A DNA stretch of 64,000 nt from Sphingomonas yabuuchiae (GTDB lineage: Bacteria; Pseudomonadota; Alphaproteobacteria; Sphingomonadales; Sphingomonadaceae): assembly GCF_001477495.1 (NCBI RefSeq), contig NZ_LDTF01000004.1, positions 1 through 64,000 on the forward strand, in the 5' to 3' direction. The first letter of the stretch is position 1; the number at the start of each line of letters is the position of its first letter. Shown one piece after another: positions 18,751 to 27,356 of this stretch. The translations under genes and the position numbers were made by a program. The notes beneath the pieces are model-generated. The model was not told the DNA's origin. It saw nothing but the letters and a program-made list of their open reading frames with translations, and did not search any database.

Positions 18751-19523
18751 CAGCCGATCACCAACGTCTCGGTGGCGGCCAGCGCCTCACGGATGATGAC
18801 GAGCATATAGTCGCCCATCGCCGGGAAGGCGACGGCGATGGTGATGACGCCGATGGTCAGCGCGGCGGGCATGCCCACCGAGAAGAGATTGAGCGAGGGC
18901 GCGGCGCGGCTCATCATGCCCATGACGAGGTTCAGGCAGAGCAGCAGGAAACCGACCGGCAGCGCCAGCAGCAGCCCGGCCAGAAAGGCATAGCCGCCGA
19001 AAAGCGCGATCGCCTTGAACTGTGCCGGGGCCATCCAGGCCTGTCCGGGCGGCATCGCCTCGTAGCTTTTCACGATCGTCTCGACGAGGACGAGGTGCCC
19101 GTCGACCGACAGGAACAACAGGGTCAGCATGACGGTGAAGAACTGGCCCAGCGCCTGGCTCGACCGGCCGTTGAGCGGATCGACCGTCGTGGCGAAGTTG
19201 AGCCCCATCGACCCGCCGATCAGCTCGCTGGCAACCAGGGGGGCGGTAAAGGCGATCTGAAGGATCAGGCCCAGCGCCAGGCCGACGATCGCCTCGGCCG
19301 CGACTGACATGATCGTGGGAACCGAAAAGATGACGGGCGGCGGCACGACCGGATGGACCGCGTTCACCAGAAAGGCGATCGCCCCCGCCAGGCTGACCCG
19401 CACGGGCAGGGGGATCGACACCGCGCCGAACACGGGCGCGGTGATGAAGGCGGCCCCGATGCGGATCATCAGGAACAGGATCGCCCAAGCCTGCGGCTCG
19501 ATCGAGAGGCCGAAGCCGAGCAT
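18750..19523 (-). CDS. fliR: Flagellar export gate protein FliR
   Basis: 257-aa polytopic membrane protein of the FliPQR export gate at the centre of the MS ring. Start chosen at ATG 19523 (MLGFGLSIEPQAWA), 2 bp after the fliQ stop; upstream in-frame sequence is antisense-like shadow. The segment 'LNFATTVDPLNGRSSQALGQF' is characteristic. It overlaps flhB by one base. Confidence 0.94.
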   Translation of the reverse strand: MLGFGLSIEPQAWAILFLMIRIGAAFITAPVFGAVSIPLPVRVSLAGAIAFLVNAVHPVVPPPVIFSVPTIMSVAAEAIVGLALGLILQIAFTAPLVASELIGGSMGLNFATTVDPLNGRSSQALGQFFTVMLTLLFLSVDGHLVLVETIVKSYEAMPPGQAWMAPAQFKAIALFGGYAFLAGLLLALPVGFLLLCLNLVMGMMSRAAPSLNLFSVGMPAALTIGVITIAVAFPAMGDYMLVIIREALAATETLVIG

Positions 19524-19525
19524 AG

Positions 19526-19795
19526 TTACTTCACGAGATCGGGAATACGCTCGAACATGCTGACCATGAAGTCGCTGAGCAGTCCGACGATCAGGCTGCC
19601 GAAGATCAGGATCGAGACGGCGACGACAATCAGCTTCGGCACGAACGACAGCGTCTGTTCGTTGATCGAGGTCGCGGCCTGGATCATGCCGATCACCAGG
19701 CCCGAGACGAGCACGGGCACCAGGATCGGCGCGGCGGCGAGCGCCAGCACCCACATGCTCTGGTTGGCCAGCGTCAGGAAATATTGGGCGTCCAT
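19526..19795 (-). CDS. fliQ: Flagellar export gate protein FliQ
   Basis: 89-aa protein with two transmembrane helices, part of the FliP5Q4R1 export pore. The family core 'LVSGLVIGMIQAATSINEQTLSFVPK' is split here into its two recognisable halves around residues 29-54. fliR follows after 2 bp. Unlike the usual compact fliPQR, it is separated from fliP by about 200 bp holding a palindromic repeat, so it may need its own promoter or read-through. Confidence 0.94.
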   Translation of the reverse strand: MDAQYFLTLANQSMWVLALAAAPILVPVLVSGLVIGMIQAATSINEQTLSFVPKLIVVAVSILIFGSLIVGLLSDFMVSMFERIPDLVK

Positions 19796-19834
19796 GATGC
19801 GGTCTCTGGTCCCGTGTGGGTGAGGGTGTCCTGT

Positions 19835-19984
19835 GGCTTTCGACTTCGGCGCAAAGCGCCAAAGTTTACCCGGAGCGGCTGGCTTGCCAGCCAGCCCAAG
19901 GGCTCATGCTGAACGGATTATGGTCGAGATTGGTTAACGAAGACCTTCTCCCGACAGCCGTTCAGGCTGAGCGAAGTCGAAGCC
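19835..19984. repeat. REP-like inverted repeat element (family B) between fliP and fliQ
   Basis: The ends are inverted: GGCTTTCGACTTCG at 19835-19848 and CGAAGTCGAAGCC at 19972-19984, with internal CTGAACGG and CCGTTCAGG half-motifs and a GGCTTGCCAGCC hairpin. The element fills the otherwise gene-free 200 bp between fliQ and fliP. It shares its core with 15583-15597 and 54886-54965. Confidence 0.7.
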
Positions 19985-19996
19985 CATGCCCCGCCG

Positions 19997-20878
19997 CTAC
20001 GTCGCGAAACTGTTCGCCAGACTGCCCATGGTCAGCGCCCAGCCATCGACCAGTACGAAGAGCAGCAGCTTGAAGGGCAGGGATATGATCGAGGGCGACA
20101 GCATCATCATGCCCAGCGCCATCAGCACGGTGGCGACGACCAGGTCGATGACGATGAAGGGCAGGAAGATCAGGAACCCGATCTGGAACGCGGTCTTCAG
20201 TTCCGAGGTGACGAAGGCGGGCAGCAGCACGGCATAGGGGATGTCGTTGGGGCTGGCATAGGGGCCGGACTTCGCCATTTCGGCGAACATCGTCACGTCC
20301 TTTACGCGCGTCTGCTTGGCCATGAAGGCGTGGAGCGGCGCGCCCGCGGCCTTGATCATCTCGGTGCCGGGCAGGCGGCCCTGCGCATAGGGTTCGATCG
20401 CGTTTGTGTTCATCTGGCTGATCGTCGGGGCCATGATGAACAGCGACAGGAAGACCGACAGGCCGATCAGCACCTGATTCGGCGGCGTCTGTTGCAGGCC
20501 CAGCGCCTGGCGCAGGATGGCGAGCACGATGACGATCCGGGTAAAGCTGGTCATCATCAGGATGATGCCCGGCAGGATCGTCAGCAGGCCCATGATGATG
20601 AGGACCTGGAGCGACAGGCTCAGCGAGCCCGAGCCGCCATTGGCGCCGCCGCCCAGCTGGCCCAGCGCGCGGTCGACCGCATCGCCGACGCCCGGTGCGG
20701 GGGCTGCCGCCGGAGCCGCGGCCGGAGCGGCCTGCGCAAAGGCGGGCATCGCGATGACCAGCGCCAGAAGCAGGGCGAGCAGGATCCATAGCGGCTTCAG
20801 GCTGCGCTTCGGGAGGTCACGGCCATGGCTGCGGATCAGCGCCGGGCCGGTGCCCCGGCGGGTCACGGAAATGCTCAT
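19997..20878 (-). CDS. fliP: Flagellar export gate protein FliP
   Basis: 293-aa export-gate protein. A cleavable signal-type hydrophobic segment (about residues 27-47, ending AFAQAAP) and an Ala/Pro linker precede the conserved part beginning 'LQVLIIMGLLTILPGIILMM' and 'SFTRIVIVLAILRQALG'. The ATG at 20878 overlaps the fliO stop as ATGA. Slightly longer than the enterobacterial protein because of the N-terminal extension. Confidence 0.95.
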   Translation of the reverse strand: MSISVTRRGTGPALIRSHGRDLPKRSLKPLWILLALLLALVIAMPAFAQAAPAAAPAAAPAPGVGDAVDRALGQLGGGANGGSGSLSLSLQVLIIMGLLTILPGIILMMTSFTRIVIVLAILRQALGLQQTPPNQVLIGLSVFLSLFIMAPTISQMNTNAIEPYAQGRLPGTEMIKAAGAPLHAFMAKQTRVKDVTMFAEMAKSGPYASPNDIPYAVLLPAFVTSELKTAFQIGFLIFLPFIVIDLVVATVLMALGMMMLSPSIISLPFKLLLFVLVDGWALTMGSLANSFAT

Positions 20879-21231
20879 TGGTCGAACGTCTTGGGCGCGA
20901 AGCGCGAGACGAAATCGGGGCGGCGCGGGGGCGTCGGCGTCAGGGGCGCAGAGTTGGCGGCCGCAGGCGTGGTCCCATTGCCCTCGACCTTGTCGACCAG
21001 CTGGACGCCGCCGCGCCCGACCGAGACGAGCAGGTTGCGCCCCTCGAACTCGATGACCGCCAGGCGCAGGCCGGGCGAGATCATCATCGTCTCGCGGACA
21101 TGGATCAGCCGCGTGGCGGGGCGACCCGGCATCCGGCTTTCTAGGCGGCGCCAGAGATAGAGGCAACCGATCATCAGGCCGCAGATCAGCGGCAGCAGGA
21201 TGACCAGCTTCAGGATATAGGACCAGAGCAT
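20875..21231 (-). CDS. fliO: Flagellar biosynthesis protein FliO
   Basis: 118-aa protein with one N-terminal membrane helix (about residues 4-26) and a cytoplasmic tail; it stabilises FliP during export-gate assembly. The 'VIEFEGRNLLVSVGRGGVQLVD' region is the recognisable FliO domain. It lies 7 bp after fliN and overlaps fliP by ATGA. Confidence 0.88.
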   Translation of the reverse strand: MLWSYILKLVILLPLICGLMIGCLYLWRRLESRMPGRPATRLIHVRETMMISPGLRLAVIEFEGRNLLVSVGRGGVQLVDKVEGNGTTPAAANSAPLTPTPPRRPDFVSRFAPKTFDQ

Positions 21232-21238
21232 GGGGGGA

Positions 21239-21529
21239 TCAGCCGCGCTTGTCGGGGTTGACCAGCTCGGTCAGGCGCACGCCGAACCGGTCGCCGACCG
21301 TCACCACCTCGCCGCGCCCGATCAGCGTGCCGTTGACCAGCACGTCGAGCAGCTCGTTGGCCTGGCGGTCCAGCTCGATCACGCTCGATTCGGACAGCGC
21401 CAGCAGCTCGCGCAGCGACAGCTGGGTCGAGCCGATCTCCACGGTCAGCTTGACGTCGACATCCTGAAGCAGCCGGAAATTGGCCGCGACCGACGTATCG
21501 ACGGGGAAGCCCCCGGCCATATCGTTCAT
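21239..21529 (-). CDS. fliN: Flagellar motor switch protein FliN
   Basis: 96-aa C-ring protein made almost wholly of a SpoA domain ('VDVKLTVEIGSTQLSLRELL', 'GRGEVVTVGDRFGVRLTEL'). It forms the lower C-ring with FliM and takes part in rotation switching and docking of FliH. Overlaps the fliM stop as ATGA. Confidence 0.95.
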   Translation of the reverse strand: MNDMAGGFPVDTSVAANFRLLQDVDVKLTVEIGSTQLSLRELLALSESSVIELDRQANELLDVLVNGTLIGRGEVVTVGDRFGVRLTELVNPDKRG

Positions 21530-22503
21530 TCTTCGAATCCTTCGTGAGCGCGGGCCAGTCCTTCGATGGACCGGTTAAGCGAGGTAAGCTGGACGGCGGC
21601 GCGGCCATTGGCGGTGCCGACCGTGCCCATGCCGAGCAGGTCGCCGCCGACCATCACCGGCACTTCCGGGCCGAAACTGATCGGGATCACGTCGCCGATC
21701 TTCAGCTCCATCAGGCGGCTGAGCGACACGACGGGTTCGGCAAGGACCGAGCGGACCGGGAAGCGCACCGTCATCACCGCGCGGGTCAGGTCGCCGCGCC
21801 AGGTGGGATCGACCTCGGCCTGCTTGTCGACGACCTTGCCGGTCAAAGCGGAGCCGTGCGGCTTCAACGCGCTGACGGGGTAGAGGATGTCGATCATGGT
21901 CGGGCGGCGATTGCGGCCGTCGATGCCGAAGCGGGTGACGATCATCGCGTCGTCGCCCTCGATGCCCGACAGCATGGCGGGCGAGGCTTCGGGGCGACCG
22001 GCACGAAAGTCGATCCGGGCGAGCGATTCCCAGGCGCCGCGCAAGGGCGCGGCCATCATGTCGCCCAGCTGGCTCACCATCGCCTCGGCGGCGGGCGAGA
22101 ATTCGGGCGGCAGGACATCGGGCACCGCGCCGGTGCCGCCGAACAGCAGGTCGATCATCGCCAGGCTAAAGGCGCCGTCGATGACGATCAGCGCCTGGGC
22201 GTCGGCGGTGATACCGCTGGGCGAGGTCATCGCCATGGGCAGCCATGCGCTCAGGCCGTCGCCACGCTCGGCCCGGTAATCGGCGAAGCGCTGGACGACC
22301 AGCGGCTCCGCCCAGCAGCGCAGTTCCTCGCGCAGAAGGGATTCGAACAGCCCCCGCAGCGACCGCGCGAGGCGCGCGGACAGATGCTGCATCGTATGCA
22401 GGTCGCCGAACGGATTGAGCTTGGTCGTGCCCAGCACGCCGTGATCGGCGATCTGTTCACGACCGCGTTCGCGGCGTTCAACCTGAGGGGCGGCGTTAAC
22501 CAT
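21526..22503 (-). CDS. fliM: Flagellar motor switch protein FliM
   Basis: 325-aa C-ring protein, with a middle CheC-like domain that contacts FliG and a C-terminal SpoA domain ('VPVMVGGDLLGMGTVGTANG'). The usual N-terminal CheY-P binding peptide (LSQ-EIDALL type) is not obvious, as the protein starts MVNAAPQVERRERG; the CheY contact may be altered. It starts 3 bp after the fliL stop and overlaps fliN. Confidence 0.92.
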   Translation of the reverse strand: MVNAAPQVERRERGREQIADHGVLGTTKLNPFGDLHTMQHLSARLARSLRGLFESLLREELRCWAEPLVVQRFADYRAERGDGLSAWLPMAMTSPSGITADAQALIVIDGAFSLAMIDLLFGGTGAVPDVLPPEFSPAAEAMVSQLGDMMAAPLRGAWESLARIDFRAGRPEASPAMLSGIEGDDAMIVTRFGIDGRNRRPTMIDILYPVSALKPHGSALTGKVVDKQAEVDPTWRGDLTRAVMTVRFPVRSVLAEPVVSLSRLMELKIGDVIPISFGPEVPVMVGGDLLGMGTVGTANGRAAVQLTSLNRSIEGLARAHEGFEE

Positions 22504-22506
22504 GCC

Positions 22507-23211
22507 TCACTGAACAACAAAATTGGTAAAGTAGACGTTAGCGACGCCTCCGAATCCCTCCTTCTGCCGCAGAATCTCGTTGATCGAGTCGACCAGCTTG
22601 CGTTGCAGCTGGCGCTTGCCCTCGCTGGAAAACACCATTTCCTCATTGGCGTCGCCCAGGGTCATCAGGATGGCCGAGCGGACCGCCAGGTCATTGGTCT
22701 TCAGGTTGTTGATGACCGTGTCGTCATAGGGGGTCGAGATGGCCAGCCCCACCTGGATGATATGCACCGAGTCGCGCATGTTCGAGGTGAAGTCCTTGGG
22801 CAGCTCGTAATAGTTGGACGCATAGCGTTCGCCGCCATCGCCCACCGGGGTCGGCATGCCCTTGTTTTCATGGGCCTCGCCGCCGCCTTCGCCATGGCCG
22901 CCCTCGCCGCCGCCTTCACCGCCGCCATGACCGCCTTCGCCGCCCTCGCCGCCTTCACCCGCGGCCCCGGCGCGCTTCTGCTCCGACTTGGGCACCAGCT
23001 TGGGGCCGGGATGCTTGGCCTCGGCCTCGGCCTCGCCATTGTCTTCCTTGGCATGGCCGCCACCGCCGATCAGGCCGGAATTGGCGGCATAGAGCCCGGC
23101 GCCCACGCCCCCGCCCAGCAGGACGAGCACGCCGACCACCATCACGATGATCTTGCCCAGCTTGCCCTTCTTCTTGGGTGCCTTTTCGTCGGTTTCCTTC
23201 GCGTCACTCAT
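22507..23211 (-). CDS. fliL: Flagellar basal body-associated protein FliL
   Basis: 234-aa single-pass inner-membrane protein (helix about residues 20-42) with a periplasmic stomatin-like domain near the C-terminus ('YYELPKDFTSNMRDS', 'LKTNDLAVRSAILMTLG'), which rings the stator units. The linker between them is unusually long and contains a Gly/Glu/His tract at residues 85-115. Lies between fliK and fliM in the operon. Confidence 0.92.
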   Translation of the reverse strand: MSDAKETDEKAPKKKGKLGKIIVMVVGVLVLLGGGVGAGLYAANSGLIGGGGHAKEDNGEAEAEAKHPGPKLVPKSEQKRAGAAGEGGEGGEGGHGGGEGGGEGGHGEGGGEAHENKGMPTPVGDGGERYASNYYELPKDFTSNMRDSVHIIQVGLAISTPYDDTVINNLKTNDLAVRSAILMTLGDANEEMVFSSEGKRQLQRKLVDSINEILRQKEGFGGVANVYFTNFVVQ

Positions 23212-23221
23212 GGTTCAGTCC

Positions 23222-24754
23222 TCAGGCGATTCGGGTGGAGGCGGCGGCCGGGTCCCCGGCGTCGCTGGAAGCGGTGGTGCCCGCAAAGGCGGGGCGGGTC
23301 GGCATCACGGGATCGGGGCGACGCGGCGGCGCCTGTCGTTCGCCGCCCATTCCCGACTGGCCGAGATCGACCGCCGTCTGGCCCAGGCGCATCCCCTTTT
23401 CCTCGGCGAGTCGCGCCAGGGTCGGCTGGGCGTCGGTGAGCAGGGATGCGGTCTGCGCCTGGTCGGCGGTGAAGTGGATATGCGTCGCGCCGTCCTCATG
23501 GCGCAGGTTCACCGCGATGCCGCCCAGCGCGTCGGGCGACAGCTGGATACGGGTATCGGCGGTGGCGGCGTCCTCGCGCATCCGGTCGATGCGGTCGATC
23601 ATGCCCTGTGGCCAATGATGCTGCGTCATGTCGAGCGGAGCCTGCTCGGCCCCCGTCGTCGCGACGACCGGCGCGGCGGTCAGCGAGTCGGCACGGGTCA
23701 GCGTTGCAGGGTCGACCGACAGCGCGGTTTCGTCCTTGCGGCGATCGGTGCGCGGGTCGAAGCTCTGCTCGCCGCGCATCGCGGTTCCGAAAAGCTGGAT
23801 GGCAGGGGCGCTCTGGCCCGCCTGGATGATCGGGGCAGGGGCCTGAATCGGCAAGGGGGCCACGACGGGCGCGGACCCGTTCGTCACCGCAAAGCGGAGG
23901 GGGGTGTCCTGCCGGGTGGATGGGGGGCGTATGCCATCGTTCGCCGCAGCAATGGGCGCTGCGTCGATCGGAATCGCGGTCGGCAAGGCATCGCCACGAA
24001 TCGCCAGCGGGATGCCGGGCGCGGTGGCACGGACGACGGGCTCGTTCGTGGGCGGGGTCACGTCCGGGGCTGGCGAGGTCTGGAGGGCTGCCACCGTGTC
24101 ACGCGCAACCGCGGGCGCGGTCGTAGCCGCCTGTTGCGCCACCATGACGGGTGACGCGGGCGCTGGCGTCGCCGCCGCGCCGGTCGGCACGGCCGTCGCC
24201 AGCGTCGGAGCGGTTCGGTTCGGGACCGGCAGCTCGGGCACACCGTCATCCGTCATGGCCGCCGTCATGGCGGGCGGTATGGGCATCGTACCCTTGAGCG
24301 GATCGAAGGCGATCGGCGAGTCCGCCACCACCGGCCTCGTGGTCGGAGCGGGCGCGGTCGTCGGCGTGGACCCGGCGTCCGGCAGGGTCGGCATCGCCGC
24401 CAGAAGCGTGGTGATCGGTGCGGGCGAAGCGCCCGACGCGGCGACCGGCGACGCGACGGGTTCGGCCGGCGTTAGTGGGACGGTCGGGATCGCGAACGGC
24501 ATCACCGGCAAGACGGCGGCGTCGCTCGGCACGTCCTTGCCGTCCTTTTCGGTCGTGCTGCCGTCCTTGGCCGTGTCGCCGTCTGACTTGGGCACGCCCT
24601 CGCCGCTGCCCGTATCCGCCGCGTCGCCCATGCCGGGCATCAGCGCGAAGAGCATCGCGAAGGCGGAGGCCATCGGATCGCCCGCGCCACCGCCCGCCTG
24701 CAGACGGGCGGACGCGGTGCCAGAGGGCGTGAGCGAGGTGATGGAGGACATCAT
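23222..24754 (-). CDS. fliK: Flagellar hook-length control protein FliK
   Basis: 510-aa secreted ruler protein. The long Ala/Pro/Thr-rich N-terminal part is low in conservation, as usual; the C-terminal hook-length domain is recognised from 'RIQLSPDALGGIAVNLRHEDG' and 'QPTLARLAEEKGMRLG', which interacts with FlhB. Start taken at ATG 24754 or 24751 (MM), following the fliJ stop by about 10 bp. Identity rests on the C-domain and the place between fliJ and fliL. Confidence 0.88.
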   Translation of the reverse strand: MMSSITSLTPSGTASARLQAGGGAGDPMASAFAMLFALMPGMGDAADTGSGEGVPKSDGDTAKDGSTTEKDGKDVPSDAAVLPVMPFAIPTVPLTPAEPVASPVAASGASPAPITTLLAAMPTLPDAGSTPTTAPAPTTRPVVADSPIAFDPLKGTMPIPPAMTAAMTDDGVPELPVPNRTAPTLATAVPTGAAATPAPASPVMVAQQAATTAPAVARDTVAALQTSPAPDVTPPTNEPVVRATAPGIPLAIRGDALPTAIPIDAAPIAAANDGIRPPSTRQDTPLRFAVTNGSAPVVAPLPIQAPAPIIQAGQSAPAIQLFGTAMRGEQSFDPRTDRRKDETALSVDPATLTRADSLTAAPVVATTGAEQAPLDMTQHHWPQGMIDRIDRMREDAATADTRIQLSPDALGGIAVNLRHEDGATHIHFTADQAQTASLLTDAQPTLARLAEEKGMRLGQTAVDLGQSGMGGERQAPPRRPDPVMPTRPAFAGTTASSDAGDPAAASTRIA

Positions 24755-24764
24755 GACAAGTCTG

Positions 24765-25202
24765 TCAGCAAGGATCGTGCCGATTGCGACGTGCGCCGCC
24801 ACTGGAGGGCATATCCTCCAGCGCACGCATCTCGGCCCGGATCGCGGCGAGGCGCGCGCGGTCCATCAGCTTCTCGACGGCGGTCTGGTCGCGCTTGGCC
24901 GCCTTGGTCTGTTCGCCCGCCTGGGCGGCGCGATGCTCGGCCACCTGAATCCGCGCCGTCGCGGCATCGGCCGATTCGAGCAGGCGGTTACGGAAATGCG
25001 CATTCGCCATCAGCGAGGCGGCGGACGCGGTCACCGCCGGGGTCGGCGTCACCGCATCGATCAGCTGGCCGATGCGCTGCGACAGCTGATGCTCGGACGC
25101 CACACGCTCCTGCGCGCGCGCCTCGTCGGCCATGGTCAGATTGAGTTGCAGCGTGCGGACCCGGTGAAGCCGGGACAGCATCGTCTGTTGCCGGGATGCC
25201 AT
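24765..25202 (-). CDS. fliJ: Flagellar export chaperone FliJ
   Basis: 145-aa coiled-coil protein, mostly charged helices, that acts as the central stalk of the FliI ATPase ring and escorts chaperones. Recognised by its alpha-helical composition, size and position directly after fliI (25-bp gap). Sequence similarity is always weak in this family. Confidence 0.8.
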   Translation of the reverse strand: MASRQQTMLSRLHRVRTLQLNLTMADEARAQERVASEHQLSQRIGQLIDAVTPTPAVTASAASLMANAHFRNRLLESADAATARIQVAEHRAAQAGEQTKAAKRDQTAVEKLMDRARLAAIRAEMRALEDMPSSGGARRNRHDPC

Positions 25203-25227
25203 GTCTGTTTCCCCCCTTGGAAACGGC

Positions 25228-26565
25228 TCAGCCTAGCGGCTGGCCGAAAATGCCCACCAGCTCCTCGACCGCATGATCGAGCGGCACGACCTCGTCGGCG
25301 TCCTGCCGGATATACTCCATCACCGCCGGGTGGCAGGCGATGGCGGCGTCGATCGCCGGGTCCGCGCCCGCGCGGTACGCGCCCATCAGGACGAGATCGC
25401 GATTCTCCTCGTAGGTCGCCAGATGACGGCGCAGCGTCCGCGCCGCCTGCGCATGCGGGCGGCCGACGATGTCGGTCATCACGCGGCTGACCGACGGGCC
25501 GATATCGATGGCGGGATAGACGCCCCGCTCGGCCAGATGGCGGTTGAGCACGATATGCCCGTCCAGGATCGACCGCGCCGAGTCGACCACCGGGTCGTTG
25601 CCGTCGTCGCCATCGGCCAGCACGGTGTAGATGGCGGTGATCGATCCGGTGCCATGCGCATCGGCCCCGGCCCGCTCGATCAGGTTGGGCAGCATCGCGA
25701 TGGCGGACGGCGGATAGCCACGCGCCGAGGCCGGCTCGCCCAGCGCCAGTCCGATCTCGCGCCCCGCATGGGCGACGCGGGTCAGCGAATCCATGATGAG
25801 CAGCACTTTCTTGCCCTCGGCACGGAACGCCTCGGCAATGGCGGTGGCGCGCAGCGCGCCCCGGATACGCAGCACGGGCGAATGGTTGGCGGGGACCGCC
25901 ACCACGACCGAGCGGGCGCGGGCGGCGCCAGCGACCTTGGTTTCCAGGAAATCGGCGACTTCGCGGCTGCGCTCGCCGATCAGGCCGATGACGATGACGT
26001 CGGCGCGGGCCGCACGGACCATCATGCCCAGCAGCACCGACTTGCCGACGCCGGACCCCGCCATGATGCCGACACGCTGGCCCTGGCCGATGGTCAGCAG
26101 GCCGTTGATCGCGCGCACGCCCACGTCCATCGGCTCCAGCACGCGGCCCCGGTCGAGCGGCGACTGCATCTTGCCCGCCAGCGGCCAGCGGCCCGCGCCG
26201 CGAATGGGGCCCAGACCGTCGATCGGCTTGCCCGACCCGTCGACCACGCGGCCCAGCATCGCCGCACCGACTTCCGCTTCGCCCGGAGGGCCGAGCGGGC
26301 GCACCGGCGCGCGCGGGAGCAGGGGGGCGGGGCCGCCCAGATTCATCATCAGCGTGCGGCCGTTGCGGAAACCGATCACCTCGGCCTCGACGCAATGCCC
26401 GTCCTTCTCTCCGATGGCGCAGACGGTGCCGACCGGCAGCGACAGTCCGACCGCTTCCATCAGCAGGCCGTCATAGGAGGCCAGCCGACCCGCCACCACG
26501 GGGCGCGGGGCGAAATCCGCCTGGGACAGCGTTTCCAGATAATCGGTCGTGAAACGGTTCAGCAT
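25228..26565 (-). CDS. fliI: Flagellum-specific ATP synthase FliI
   Basis: 445-aa hexameric ATPase related to F1-beta that powers early steps of flagellar protein export. Walker A GSGVGKS at about residues 170-176, Walker B 'LLIMDS' near 255-260, and the family segment 'GYPPSAIAMLPNLIERAG' are visible. The ATG at 26565 overlaps the end of fliH by 7 bases. FliH upstream is its negative regulator and FliJ downstream its stalk. Confidence 0.96.
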   Translation of the reverse strand: MLNRFTTDYLETLSQADFAPRPVVAGRLASYDGLLMEAVGLSLPVGTVCAIGEKDGHCVEAEVIGFRNGRTLMMNLGGPAPLLPRAPVRPLGPPGEAEVGAAMLGRVVDGSGKPIDGLGPIRGAGRWPLAGKMQSPLDRGRVLEPMDVGVRAINGLLTIGQGQRVGIMAGSGVGKSVLLGMMVRAARADVIVIGLIGERSREVADFLETKVAGAARARSVVVAVPANHSPVLRIRGALRATAIAEAFRAEGKKVLLIMDSLTRVAHAGREIGLALGEPASARGYPPSAIAMLPNLIERAGADAHGTGSITAIYTVLADGDDGNDPVVDSARSILDGHIVLNRHLAERGVYPAIDIGPSVSRVMTDIVGRPHAQAARTLRRHLATYEENRDLVLMGAYRAGADPAIDAAIACHPAVMEYIRQDADEVVPLDHAVEELVGIFGQPLG

Positions 26566-27356
26566 TGGGGAACGGGCACCTTGTCGATCGCGGCGGCGAG
26601 CTGGTCGAGCCACAGCGAGGGACCGTCCTCGACGATGGTCGAGGCGCTTTCGAGGACGAAGCCGCCGCGCTCCACATTCGGATCGCCGACGGGGAAGACG
26701 GTCTGCGGGAGCCGCTCGGCCAGCAGCGCCACGTCATCGGGATGGACGCGCAGCATCGCGGCTTCCTTGGCATCGGACAGCAGGTCCATCGCCGCCTCGA
26801 TCCGTCCGGTCAGCCGGTCGGCATCGACGCCGATCTCACCGACCAGCTTGCCGACCAGCATCAGCACGGTCTGGCGCAGCTGTTCGGCCATCGCCTGGCG
26901 ATCGATGCGCGCGTTTAGCGCCTGAGCAATCGAATCGACCATCTGGCCGTCGCGCGCCTCGGCCTCGGCCTGCGCCTGGAACTGGCGCTGGGCGGCGGCG
27001 AGCCCTTCGGCATAACCCTCGGCATGGCCCGACGCATGGGCGGCGGCGAGTGGATCGATGGCCGGTTCGGCGACATCCTCGCAGGCAGCAAAGGGGTCCC
27101 AGCCCTGGGTCGGATCGTGATCGCGGCTGGCGGGGTGGAAATGGCGGGGCTGGCCGGGCGCGACATTGTCGGCCGCCGTCGCGCCCAGCCCGCCGGTCGG
27201 CGCCTGCGGCCGGAACGAGATCGGGCCCGAGCCCAGGTCGATATTGACGCCCGGCATGCCCGAGGGCGCGAAGCCGCCGGGCGGCGCGAACGCCTGTTGC
27301 AGCGCGGCGGCCGCCGCATTCTGGCGTGCGGAGAAACCGGCGACGAAATCAGACAT
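26559..27356 (-). CDS. fliH: Flagellar assembly protein FliH
   Basis: 265-aa stator-like partner of FliI that anchors the ATPase to FliN. A Pro/Gly-rich N-terminal third is followed by an alpha-helical segment with small-residue GxxxG-like pattern ('AAAHASGHAEGYAEGLAAAQ', about residues 103-122) typical of FliH, then the globular C-domain. It overlaps fliG by 8 bases and fliI by 7. Confidence 0.88.
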   Translation of the reverse strand: MSDFVAGFSARQNAAAAALQQAFAPPGGFAPSGMPGVNIDLGSGPISFRPQAPTGGLGATAADNVAPGQPRHFHPASRDHDPTQGWDPFAACEDVAEPAIDPLAAAHASGHAEGYAEGLAAAQRQFQAQAEAEARDGQMVDSIAQALNARIDRQAMAEQLRQTVLMLVGKLVGEIGVDADRLTGRIEAAMDLLSDAKEAAMLRVHPDDVALLAERLPQTVFPVGDPNVERGGFVLESASTIVEDGPSLWLDQLAAAIDKVPVPQC

